Shown here: piece by piece, positions 46,280-56,911 of the stretch
Position numbering within the stretch: position 1 is the stretch's first letter
Layout: every line of letters starts with the position of its first letter
Source: Diphasiastrum complanatum
Taxonomy: Eukaryota; Streptophyta; Lycopodiopsida; Lycopodiales; Lycopodiaceae
Assembly: GCA_029204225.1 (NCBI GenBank)
Contig: MU832176.1
Location: forward strand, 1-64,000
DNA: 64,000 nt
Reading direction: 5' to 3'
Translations under genes and position numbers: made by a program
Notes under the pieces: generated by a model
The model's input: the letters and a program-made list of their open reading frames with translations, nothing else
Databases searched by the model: none
Told to the model about the DNA's origin: nothing

Positions 46280-48925
46280 TTGGCGTTTAATTTTGAATTA
46301 ATAATGATCAATCATCTACGGAAGTCAACTATATCTATATTAAAAGAACGACTTGGATTAATGGAAAAACCATCATCCTCCACTCGTTATCAACAGAGAA
46401 AAGCTGATTTACAAGGTTTTTTTTTTGTCGACATTAGACGCGGATATGTCAGTTGACTCTGATGAAGAAGACGGGTCTTCCGCTTCATCAATTGAAAACG
46501 AGTGTTGAAAATATGTCAAGTTCTGAATTGAGAGGCATCAGTGAAAATTCCTTAGAAAAATATACTTTAAAAAAGAGAATGTACGAATATAATTTAAGTC
46601 GTCTTATATTTGAATGGGATTTCGAGTTTCAAAAATCTTTTGTTCTCTTGAATTATTATTTCACTTGTAATTATGATGGTTTAATGAAGTTTGCAACAAA
46701 AAACTTGTAGTTCTTTATTCAAAATATGCATTTTACTAAAAATAAAATTTAGAGATTTATTAAAAAAATCCATGATTTTGGCCTAAAACTAGGACCATTA
46801 AAAATCACCAAAAAAAAGTACTCTTTTTTAGGTCAAAGTCCCAAAACAAATGTCATCGTGTTGACTCCCACTCTTTCACAGTAACATCCATTTGCCACTA
46901 TGTGGTAAATGACATAGTCGTGACCCACTGCCACGACAAGTCAAATCCATTTTTTATGCCAACCAATGTCCCCTAGCAATGCTAGCATGTTGAGCTTCCC
47001 CTCGCATGTTGGGTTGCATTTTGAAGTTCTTTCAACCCTTCACTACCAATATCACTTTTAATAAAATGCATTTCAATTTTGACCTTTCCAAAAGGTGATT
47101 GCTTGAAAAACAAACTTATAACACCCTTCAACCTTTTTTTAACATGAAAAATTTCATACTTGCATTTCAACACACAACACCTTAAATAAAATGGACCAAT
47201 TGTATGTCAAGATTCAAATGGGCCAATCATATTATAGCCCTTCATTTAACACCAACCAAATGTGAAATGGGGGTGGCCGTCAAAAAATAGGTGGCAAGCG
47301 AAAGGGCCGGGCAAAGGGACTTGCCGATAGTTTGAAACCAGCCTTACACAAGTTTCATTTAGATTTGACAAAATTAGAAAATAACTTTCAAAATGTTGTG
47401 TAAAGGGCATTTTAGTTGTAATGCTCAAAGACAAAATGTCACAACGATTTTTAGGCAAAGAATAGACACTCATAAATTGAGAACAGAATTTTTGAAAACA
47501 AAACCTTAGAAATCTGCAAGGCTCCTATTTCAAAAAATATAAACACATAGAGTACCTTAGATGTGTAAGATCTCCATGTTTATTGAAAATCAAATTTTTT
47601 TATCATGATAGCGGAAGGCCCTTGGCCCATTGGCCCTTCCAGTCACTGGCCACACATTTGGTCCCAACATGCTGCCACCTAGTAGAGGCAGGGGTATCAC
47701 AATGTCTGACATGAATAGATTTTTCATGGACCTCCACAACTACATTTGAACATAGGGATAAATGATTTCAACTTTCAAGTTTTAAGATTTTCTTTTCACG
47801 ATTTCATAATAATCTTGTAAGTTTTTTATAAGGTTGGTTTGAGACTTTTCTACGAGCACTAGATTAGACCAAACTCAGCCTCTTACCGAGACAAACCTTA
47901 GGTGATTGTATTGATCTATTAAAGGACCATAATGCTAGGTGCTCAAGTTTTGTGTGTATTTTGGAGGTGACTCCAGGAGCAAAGGGTCCATCAAAGGCCG
48001 AGAGAAGGTCCCTATTGCCGGGTGCTCCATCAAAGGCCGACATAAGGTCCGTAGACCTCTTTAGGCTTCAATTATTGTCTAAATGGACTTCAAATATACA
48101 AAAAGTTCTACGAAGGAAGACAATAGGTGCCCTTTATAAGGCAAACGACATTTGTGTAAAAAAAATGTAATTTTGAAGGGCAATTCCCCAATACAGTAAT
48201 GAGGTCAAGGTTGTTCCACGTCTCCAGTGCTAGTCTAGTCTTGACTTCAATCAAGGTCACGAAGCATCTACGTCTTTGCAGCATATCTCAGGCAATCATC
48301 ATGATCATTGATCACTTAAGCTCCTCACTAATACGGGCTCGATGAGCCCACGTAGTAGGCTCTTCCAGAATTGAAGGCGTGCCCCAACCTTGTAGTTTGA
48401 CGGTCTAGATTGCCTGCATGCTTTTTTTCATGGACGGAACATTTGACCTTCAAATCTGAAATGACATTTGATAGTTGAGAGATGGGTACGAATTTCAAAG
48501 ATGAGCCGCCAAGTTCGAAGGGCTGAAAGTTGAATCATGAATGTCAAAGTTTGTGCTAAAATTTTATGAAGTTTCAAGTGATGCGTATAATATATTTATC
48601 GTGAATCTATACAAGTACAAGAACGTATGTGCCTGTATTCTATGATGGCCAAATTTTTAGAAAGCATGTATTTCATAGCCAAAATGGATGTTGGTAGTCA
48701 ATACAACCGTCAAATTGCAAGGCTACCCATGACTCATGGCCCGCATCGGTCATTCTCCATGAGCCCACAGAGGCTCTTTCAGAAATCAACGCGGAGGGCT
48801 ATGTTTTTATAGGATCTGTGGACTTGTTCGTCAACGTGGATTCGGAACATCCATGGTCATTCTCCATGAGCCCACAGAGGCTCTTTCAGAAATCAACGTG
48901 GATTTGGAACATCCATGCTCATCTC
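46280..48925. other. Non-coding stretch with two local duplications
   Basis: No protein family is recognised. CATCAAAGGCCGA followed by GG(T)CC is repeated at about 47989 and 48030. A segment of about 45 bp (CATTCTCCATGAGCCCACAG and AGGCTCTTTCAGAAATCAAC) is repeated at 48748-48792 and 48857-48900. The 47952-48170 open frame spans the first repeat and lacks a domain. Confidence 0.5.
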
Positions 48926-48928
48926 CAG

Positions 48929-51307
48929 TGATAAAAATTGGACAGGGAGATAGAAACCATCTCAGAAATCAGCCACAACAAGATCAGAGCATACACTATT
49001 CTTACAAGATATAATTACTAAACTCATAAACAAAGATAACACATGATATGTTACTCTGATCTGCAGCCCACACACAAAGGCTATGAAGCTGAATCAGAAC
49101 TATACTCCTAGCATACAACACACTAATATGAGAAGCTGTAGCAATGGCATATTCCACTCCACTTAGTGGCACACTGCACTATACACAACCCACTAACATT
49201 AGCTATGGTAATGGTGAACTCCACTACTCAGCCTGCTACATAGACACAACACAAACTACAGTAGTTGCATACTCTATCACACCAAGAGACTGTCACATAG
49301 TCCTCTCACATACGCTAACAAGGAAACCTCTTGCACAACACATACAGAATGCCCGATCATGGGCTCTTATTTATTCTAAGTGCCTGCATGAGGCTGAGCC
49401 TAAGTTAATGGCCTCATGACAGATGTTAACACCTGGTGATTCTTGAAATTAGGGGTTTGTTGCTATGATCGTGGATGATTGCACCAACTTCAGTAGGTGC
49501 TGATTTGTAGCAAGGACACTCCTGGAATCAAGGTGAAGGTTGACTCCAGGCAGTCAGCCTTCAATCTTCAACACTCCTCCATCAACCTCAATCCTTGATC
49601 ATCGTAGGTTCATCCAAAGAGTGCTCTTCCATGAAGTTAACCTCCTCCATAAGGTCTTGTGCTTCCACCATCTCGACCATCTGAGCCTCATCTGCTTCTT
49701 CCTCTTCAATCTCGCTTGCCACATTGGCTGGCCACATGCCCAAAACCGCTGCAGTTCCAACATTTGATGCCTTTGCGCTTGGATGGGTAGGTCTTTGAGT
49801 GATTCTTACCATCACTCCTTGGCTGATTTCGTCTCCAGCTTGCTGCTGGCTTTTGCTTGTTCTTTGCAAAACAAGCTTGCTCAATACTTGAAGATCCATT
49901 TTGCAAGCTACACCTTGTTTTCAGGTCAAGCAAAGTGCTAACCACAGAACTCCATGACTCTCCACGCTTGGTAGCAATCACCATCTCAATTGTGCTTGCC
50001 CACGATATGGGCAAGGATTTGTATAGCTTCAGCTTCTTTTGGCTTTCCTTGAGAGCAAAAGTTTCACTCAGCTCCGCTAATTGGCTGAACAGGTCCTCCA
50101 TCTTGGTAAGATGGTCTTGAAGGCTTTCTCCTTGAACAAATTTTAGCTCATCTGGAGCAACTGGGCCAGGCGCAAGGCATCCATCTCGGATTTCTGCCCA
50201 TAGGTGGTTTGCAAGGCATCCATTAAGTTCTTGCTACGTGTCATGTGAGGCTTCATCATACTCCTCACATTAGGAACGAGGCATAGAGCTATGCATGCAA
50301 TGGCTTTGTTATCCCGTCTGGTCCAGTCGATCAGCTCTAATTGTTGAAGTTTGCTTGGTTGCGCTCCAAGCTCCGGTCTAAGTTCGCTTCCATCCACCAC
50401 TTCGAACACCATCTCGCCTCTGAAGTAGAGGCTCATGGTGTGCCTCCAATTCTCGAATAGAGGTGGTCTGAGGGAAGACAAGCCGTATGCACTGGCCATT
50501 GAAGCCTCTTCCTCTCCTCAAAAAGAGCTCTTCTAGAGACTGAGGTACCCTTCCTTGTCTCCACAGCAAACTAAGGTACCCTTCCTCGTTTTCTGCTTTC
50601 AGCTGCAATACTCTTCTTGACGCTCAGTCCCTTCTATTCTGGCTCTAATACCATGATAAAAATTGGACAAGGAAATAGAAACCATCTCAGAAATCAGCCA
50701 CAACAAGATCAGAGCATACACTATTCTTACAAGATATAATTACTGAACTTATAAACGAAGATAACACATGACATGTTACTCTGATCTGCAGCCCACACAC
50801 AAAGGCTATGAAGCTGAATCAGAACTGTACTCCTAGCATACAGTAGCAACACACTAATATGAGAAGCTGCAGCAGTGGCATATTCCACTCCACTTAGTGG
50901 CACACTCCACTATACAGAGCCCACTAACATTAGCTATGGTAATGGTGCACTCCACTACTTAGCCTGCTACATAGACACAACACAAACTATGCTAGTTGCA
51001 TACTCTATCACACCAAGAGACTGTCACACAGTCCTCTCACATACGCTAACAAGAAACCTCTTGCACAACACATACAGAATGCCCAATCATGGGCTCTTAT
51101 TTATTCTAAGTGCCTGCATGAGGCTGAGCCTAAGTTAATGGCCTCATGACAGGTGTTAACACCTGGTGATTCTTGAAATCAGGGGTTTGTTGCTATGATC
51201 GTGGATGATTGCACCAACTTCAGTAGGTGCTAATTATTTGCAGCAAGGACATTCCTTGGAATCAAGGTGAAGGTTGACTCCAGGCGGTCAGCCTTCAATC
51301 TTCAACA
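48929..51307 (-). mobile_element. Gag-only LTR retrotransposon (TR-GAG type)
   Basis: LTRs of 645 bp (48929-49573) and 654 bp (50654-51307) flank a body of only about 1080 bp. On the minus strand the primer site TGGTATTAGAGCC (50653-50641) adjoins the 5' LTR, and GATGGAGGAG (about 49583-49574) is the polypurine tract at the 3' LTR. The body encodes only a copia-type Gag. Outer flanks TCCAG (48924-48928) and CCCAG (51308-51312) fit a 5-bp target duplication with one change. Structure and content match published non-autonomous terminal-repeat retrotransposons with a GAG domain. The LTRs have clearly diverged, with several substitutions and small indels. Confidence 0.9.
49588..50499 (-). pseudogene. 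Copia-type Gag of the gag-only element
   Basis: The ATG at 50499 begins MASAYGLSSLRPPLFENWRH and continues TMSLYFRGEMVFEVVDGSEL, DWTRRDNKAIACIALCL and NLMDALQTTYGQKSEMDALR: a Gag core with the W.RRD..A...I pattern. A one-base shift near 50155 moves the frame to DELKFVQGESLQDHL, LFSQLAELSETFAL and SWSSVVSTLLDLKTRC. The zinc knuckle CWNCSGFGHVASQC (CX2CX4HX4C) lies at about 49766-49725, followed by an acidic tail (EIEEEEADEAQMVEMVEAQD). Only the single shift separates it from an uninterrupted Gag of roughly 300 residues. No protease motif follows, so the coding region ends with Gag by design, not by truncation. Confidence 0.85.
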
Positions 51308-51318
51308 CCCAGAATTGC

Positions 51319-52563
51319 TGTTGTAAAGCTACCTTTACAAGCTTTACTTCCGGTGCCATTGGCGCCAGCTATGTCCCCGGCGCCAGCAGCGCCGCTGCTG
51401 CTCCCGGCGCCAACGGCGCCGGCGCCGCTCCCGGCGCCACTGTGACCAGAATCCAGCCGGCGCCAAGTTCCTATGGCTGAAAATCTTTGATCGGTTCTAG
51501 CGGAGTCCAGAGAGCTCAGATCGATGAGCAATCACCTCACACGATCTAGGCATGATTAAAGGAAGCCTGGGGATCAATAAAATCTAGAGAGAGAAAATGA
51601 CTTTCTAGAAAGAGAAAATCCTAGAGAGAGAAAAACGTGCTTTACCAGCTTAGGTAGAGAGCTTGTTATGAGGGGAGGTGCCGAATCACACCAATACTAT
51701 AGGGGAGTGCGGGTTGCGACTCAGGGCGAGCTCCAACCAAGTCTCAGCCTCCCTTGCTGGAATGTTGTCATGGCTCTCGCCTTGGCATGCTAGCGCCCCG
51801 GAGACTAGGGTCGGTCACACACTTGAAATGTAACCTTCTCAGATTTATCAATAAAGTGGGATTTTCCTCAAACTGACTCTGATTACCTTCTGGGTTTCAG
51901 TGTTCGGTAAAAGCGCCAGTTGTAAGGCCGCTTTCAAAATTTTTAACTTGGCACATAGCTGAGGGTCGTATCCCGGGACGCCAGCGGTATGCCGTCGGGA
52001 CCATTCGGTCCGTGGCGCCAGCGGTATGCTGTCGGGACCATTTGGTCAAGGAACTGGTTGTTTCCATATCTGTCGCAGCTTGTAGTTCTGAGTGTTCCTT
52101 GCATGAACGTGAATGGGTTAAGCTCTTGGGGAACGGGCTCTAACCTGTCGGCTGAGTTGGATGGCTTGCTTGGGTGGATGTTACCTGTTTATGGCTGTCC
52201 AGTCTGGCGTGGCGCCAGGTTGGCTTCCAGCGCTCGTGACGAAGCTTTCAGTTGGTTAAGTCTGATGTAAGTCAGACTGCTTGCTTGGAATGGATGTTAC
52301 TCGTTTGTAACGAAGCTTCGAGTTGGTTAAGTTTGATGTATGTCGGGCGGCTTGCTTGGAGGGAAGTCACCCACGTCGGGACTCCCGATCTGGCATGGCG
52401 CCAGGTTGGATCTCAATGTTGGTTTTCGGAACTTCAAGTTGGTTAAGTCTGATCGTTGTTGGCGAGTTGGCTGCTTGTATGTCAAGTGGGTTTGGATGGC
52501 AAGAGTTGAAGGCTGGGAAGCTAAGTCGTGGTTCCCGGCTCCCTTTGGGATGCCTGCGCTACA
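51319..52563 (+). repeat. 5' LTR (1245 bp) with GGCGCC cluster
   Basis: About seven GGCGCC palindromes occur within about 120 bp (51350-51465). A duplicated block (GCCAGCGGTATGC.GTCGGGACCATT) lies at about 51980-52045. A diverged tandem motif (AGTTGGTTAAGTCTGATGT...GCTTGCTTGGA) is repeated about four times between 52250 and 52460. AATAAAG at about 51850 is a possible polyadenylation signal. All apparent open frames in the LTR recur in every copy and have no domain. Confidence 0.92.
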
Positions 52564-52639
52564 TGTGGTATCAGAGCCGACTGGCCGGTCAGCTATGCGA
52601 ATCTCACGGAAATGGCCACGGTTCGGGGTTCATCAAGAC

Positions 52640-53430
52640 AACTGTTGTGCAAGGTGCTGCCCACAGTGTAAGCACGGGTGCGTCCACGGTCGGGGTGGTT
52701 GGCAGGACGGGGGCTTGATGAGTCAAAGTGCTGCCCTTGAGGTGTAAGCACGGTCAGTTTCCGCGGTTCGGGCCTGGCGCCGTCTGCACGTAGGACAGAT
52801 GAGGCAATGTGCTGCCATTAGGATGGTGTAAGCACGGTCTGTGCCTTGTGGGGTGCGGGGTGACATATTCACGATGACCACCGTTCGTTTAGCTATAAGG
52901 GCTATCGACCAAATTTGGTGGGGGCGTTACTGAGGCAATGTGCTGCCTAACGGTGAAAGCACGGGTGCGTCCACGATTTGGGTGGTATGCTGCCGATCGT
53001 TTAGCTATAAGGGCTATCAACTAAATTTGGTGGGGGCGTTACTGAGGCAATGTGCTGCCTAACGGTGAAAGCACGGGTGCGTCCACGGGGGTGGTATATT
53101 CAAGGATAGCTGCCATTCGTTTAGCTATAAGGGCTATCGACCAAATTTTGTGGGGGCGTTACTGAGGCAATGTGCTGCCTAACGGTGAAAGCACGGGTGC
53201 GTCCACGATTGGGGGGTACGCTGCCGATCGTTTAGCTATAAGGGCTATCGACTAGATTTGGTGGGGGCGTTACTGAGGCAATGTGCTGCCTGACGGTGAA
53301 AGCACGGGTGCGTCCACGGGGGTGGTATATTCAAGGATAGCTGCCGATCGTTTAGCTATAAGGGCTATCGACCAAAAAGTGGTGGGGCGTGACTGAGGCA
53401 ATGTGCTGCTTAATGGTGAAAGCACGGATG
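52640..53430 (+). repeat. Leader tandem repeats (110-120 bp units)
   Basis: The phrase CTGAGGCAATGTGCTGCCTA followed by ACGGTGAAAGCACGGGTGCG recurs at about 52930, 53042, 53162, 53272 and 53393, with looser copies from about 52650. Each unit also contains TTTAGCTATAAGGGCTAT, a short hairpin-capable segment. The array begins about 75 bp after the primer site, where packaging or leader structures lie in retrotransposon RNA. One unit is also found at about 59990-60085 next to gypsy pol. Confidence 0.9.
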
Positions 53431-55292
53431 GTTGGAGGGGTGTCCTATGTGGGCTGATTCTGTGATCGATTTGTATGGGCGCGGCCAGGCAAAGGTCTGT
53501 TGGCAGGACCATCTCAAAGGGGGACCTTGTCTTTGTTACTTGTTAGTAAACCTGCCTGAGTGTCTTACTTGTATGTATTCGTGGTGAGTCTTAGTACTCG
53601 TGCTTTTCCTGGTTTGCATGATTGCTTGTGATACAAGGAGCTGATGGCTCGAGAAGGAACCTTTTCTTTTGAAGGCTGATACCATCAAACAAAGAGGACT
53701 ACAGAATCTGTGGGGCGGATTTGCAGTTCAAGTACTCACACGTGAACGACAACGAAACGACTCAATGTTTGCAAAGGATGGATGGCTAGCCTATTTCTTG
53801 GGTTAGTTTCATTTGCGACAACGCCCACCAGACGCAAGCAGGAAGTCAAAAGTTGGAAAGGGCAATTTCAGGGGAGATCTTCTATGGAGCAGTTGGTCTT
53901 CATTTTGGGACGGCCACCTTCGGAACTGAAACTCACTGAGCATGGGTGATATCCAGTATCAGTTGGGTTTTTCCTCAAAGGGGAAAAAGACTAGGATCCT
54001 CTTCAGAGATTGGCAACAAGTTGGATCGAGCCATAATCCTAGCAGATGGGAAGCAAAGTGTTGGAAAGGCTTTTTGTCCGAAGAACTCTACTCTAAAGTC
54101 CGATCAGCTGATTTATTAAGTGGAGGGGAACTATCACACACACCTCTCTCTTGGGGCAAATTTTGAATTAAAGTTGATCAAAATGGGGGCAAATTCAAGG
54201 TGACCTAGCCATACTCACACGAGGAGACTGGCGAACTTTGGACCTAATAAGTTGACAAGTTTTTGTTGTGGAAAGGAAAGTTTGTTATAGGCTTTCTCTG
54301 GACCAGCAATGATGAGGAAACATATGAGTACGCTGGCTTGTGTTACGTGTAAGGCAGCTGATCAATGAAGGAACTGAGAAAGTTGAGTCTTGCATGAGAG
54401 ACTTGGTATTTCGAACGAACGCTAAGGGACAGTTCGCGTTGAGATCGGACTAGTGCAAACTCTGGGTGCATGTGTCTGATTCAAAGAGAGCTACTTGAAG
54501 CCAAGCTCGATGTACACTTCTTGTTTTGACTGTGAGGCAACTGACCAGTGATGGAATTGTGAAAGTCAAGTTTTGCGCGACGGACATGGTGCTTGAAACA
54601 AACGCGAAGAGATAGTTCGGATGCGGATCAAACTGGTGCGACCCTTTGGCTTTCCACGAGGTCAATGGTTACATTTGGGCTGATTCAAAGAGCTACTTCA
54701 AGCTAAGTGAGAGGTGCATTGCGGAGTACTCAATCTTTGCCTACCTTAAAGAGCCAAGATGGAAAAGTATCAAGATCAGGCTGGGACAAGGAGAGAAATC
54801 AAGGTGCAGAAGCAACAAGGCACGGAGTGGACCAATAAGTGGGCAATCAAACGATAAATCCTTCGGCTCAGGGAGCCTTGATACCTGTGCGGAACCCGAA
54901 CAAATCTGGAGCTCAGGGAGCTCAACACAAAGTGCATCAAGGACAAATCAGGAGCTCAAAGGAGTTCCAAAGTCGAAAGTCAGAAGCGACAGGGGCGAAC
55001 ATTTCAAAGAAAGTCCTCTGTCACCAGTTAATAAGGCTCTCGGGTTTTACGAAAGCGATATCAAATCTACGCTTTTCCCAGACAAAGATATTTGTTTCAA
55101 GTTATGTAATTTTTCAGTACAAAGAGCTGAGCCTCCGACTTGTGGTGTGCCAGCTTCAATGTTAATAAAAAGTGGCCAGTAAATTGAGTACTGTGCCAAG
55201 TAGCATAAATGTATAGTCATTTTAATTGGGAGACACCTTTACTTTAATCTGACATCTGATGAGGACATCAGATTTTATAAAGGTGGGGTGGA
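53431..55292 (+). other. Body of the LARD-like element without recognised domain
   Basis: Open frames of 74 codons (53942-54166) and 178 codons (54646-55182) are present, but neither shows a zinc knuckle, protease DSG, RT YxDD or integrase motif. Two partly similar blocks (about 54345-54500 and 54530-54700: GGCA.CTGA.CA.TGA.GGAA and GA.AGTT.AGTCTTGC) suggest an old internal duplication. It is probably non-coding or a badly decayed gag. Confidence 0.6.
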
Positions 55293-56537
55293 TGTTGTAA
55301 AGCTACCTTTACAAGCTTTACTTCCGGTGCCATTGGCGCCAGCTATGTCCCCGGCGCCAGCAGCGCCGCTGCTGCTCCCGGCGCCAACGGCGCCGGCGCC
55401 GCTCCCGGCGCCACTGTGACCAGAATCCAGCCGGCGCCAAGTTCCTATGGCTGAAAATCTTTGATCGGTTCTAGCGGAGTCCAGAGAGCTCAGATCGATG
55501 AGCAATCACCTCACACGATCTAGGCATGATTAAAGGAAGCCTGGGGATCAATAAAATCTAGAGAGAGAAAATGACTTTCTAGAAAGAGAAAATCCTAGAG
55601 AGAGAAAAACGTGCTTTACCAGCTTAGGTAGAGAGCTTGTTATGAGGGGAGGTGCCGAATCACACCAATACTATAGGGGAGTGCGGGTTGCGACTCAGGG
55701 CGAGCTCCAACCAAGTCTCAGCCTCCCTTGCTGGAATGTTGTCATGGCTCTCGCCTTGGCATGCTAGCGCCCCGGAGACTAGGGTCGGTCACACACTTGA
55801 AATGTAACCTTCTCAGATTTATCAATAAAGTGGGATTTTCCTCAAACTGACTCTGATTACCTTCTGGGTTTCAGTGTTCGGTAAAAGCGCCAGTTGTAAG
55901 GCCGCTTTCAAAATTTTTAACTTGGCACATAGCTGAGGGTCGTATCCCGGGACGCCAGCGGTATGCCGTCGGGACCATTCGGTCCGTGGCGCCAGCGGTA
56001 TGCTGTCGGGACCATTTGGTCAAGGAACTGGTTGTTTCCATATCTGTCGCAGCTTGTAGTTCTGAGTGTTCCTTGCATGAACGTGAATGGGTTAAGCTCT
56101 TGGGGAACGGGCTCTAACCTGTCGGCTGAGTTGGATGGCTTGCTTGGGTGGATGTTACCTGTTTATGGCTGTCCAGTCTGGCGTGGCGCCAGGTTGGCTT
56201 CCAGCGCTCGTGACGAAGCTTTCAGTTGGTTAAGTCTGATGTAAGTCAGACTGCTTGCTTGGAATGGATGTTACTCGTTTGTAACGAAGCTTCGAGTTGG
56301 TTAAGTCTGATGTATGTCGGGCGGCTTGCTTGGAGGGAAGTCACCCACGTCGGGACTCCCGATCTGGCATGGCGCCAGGTTGGATCTCAATGTTGGTTTT
56401 CGGAACTTCAAGTTGGTTAAGTCTGATCGTTGTTGGCGAGTTGGCTGCTTGTATGTCAAGTGGGTTTGGATGGCAAGAGTTGAAGGCTGGGAAGCTAAGT
56501 CGTGGTTCCCGGCTCCCTTTGGGATGCCTGCGCTACA
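55293..56537 (+). repeat. 3' LTR (1245 bp)
   Basis: A partner of the 51319-52563 LTR with one noticed substitution, bounded by the polypurine tract on the left and the ATTGC duplication on the right. Confidence 0.93.
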
Positions 56538-56911
56538 ATTGCTCGTCCTGGAACAACCGCGCTCAAGTTTCCATTTTCCTCAATCCTGAACAGCCATGCT
56601 CATCTAGCCTTACCTCGGATCTCATTCTCCTCTTGGATCTCATGATCTTCGATGAGCACTCTTTAAACCTCCATGTGCCCAGACCTACTGACACAAATTT
56701 TGCATGCTGACTGTGAAAAAGAAGATATTCAAATTATCAGAGCAACTCGCCGCTCAGCATGCTGCGTTTGTTACGGTGAGAAGCCGATTTGATAACCCAT
56801 CTGAATCGATATACCTTATGTCCTCAGAAGATTAGAGACGGATCCAATAGTTTCTGTCGCTCCTGCATCAGGCAGGTTGGACTCATCACAAACCGTGCAT
56901 TTGATTCTGTC

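Larger units (their letters stand above)
51319..56537 (+). mobile_element. Young non-autonomous LTR retrotransposon (LARD-like), gypsy-related
   Basis: LTRs at 51319-52563 and 55293-56537 are both 1245 bp, start TGTTGTAAAGC and end GCCTGCGCTACA, and differ by one base in my reading (T at about 52332, C at about 56306). The flanks carry a perfect ATTGC target duplication (51314-51318 and 56538-56542). The primer site TGGTATCAGAGC is at 52566-52577, and the polypurine tract AAGGTGGGGTGGA at about 55280-55292. The 2.7-kb body has leader repeats but no recognisable gag, protease, RT or integrase. The same LTR and leader sequence occur next to gypsy pol at 59.5-62.2 kb, so the element presumably uses enzymes of that family. 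Confidence 0.93.

Noticed and set aside
47952-48170. Small gene with GA(P)SKA repeats
   Set aside because: It spans a short local duplication, has no domain, and no splice or promoter context was recognised.
51989-52747. Open frames shared by all LTR copies (e.g. the 93- and 135-codon frames)
   Set aside because: They recur only because the LTR is repeated. They have no domain, and the copies with changes show no bias towards preserving the frame.
54646-55182. 178-codon frame in the LARD-like body as a possible gag
   Set aside because: No zinc knuckle or Gag core was seen, and alternative frames of similar quality overlap it.
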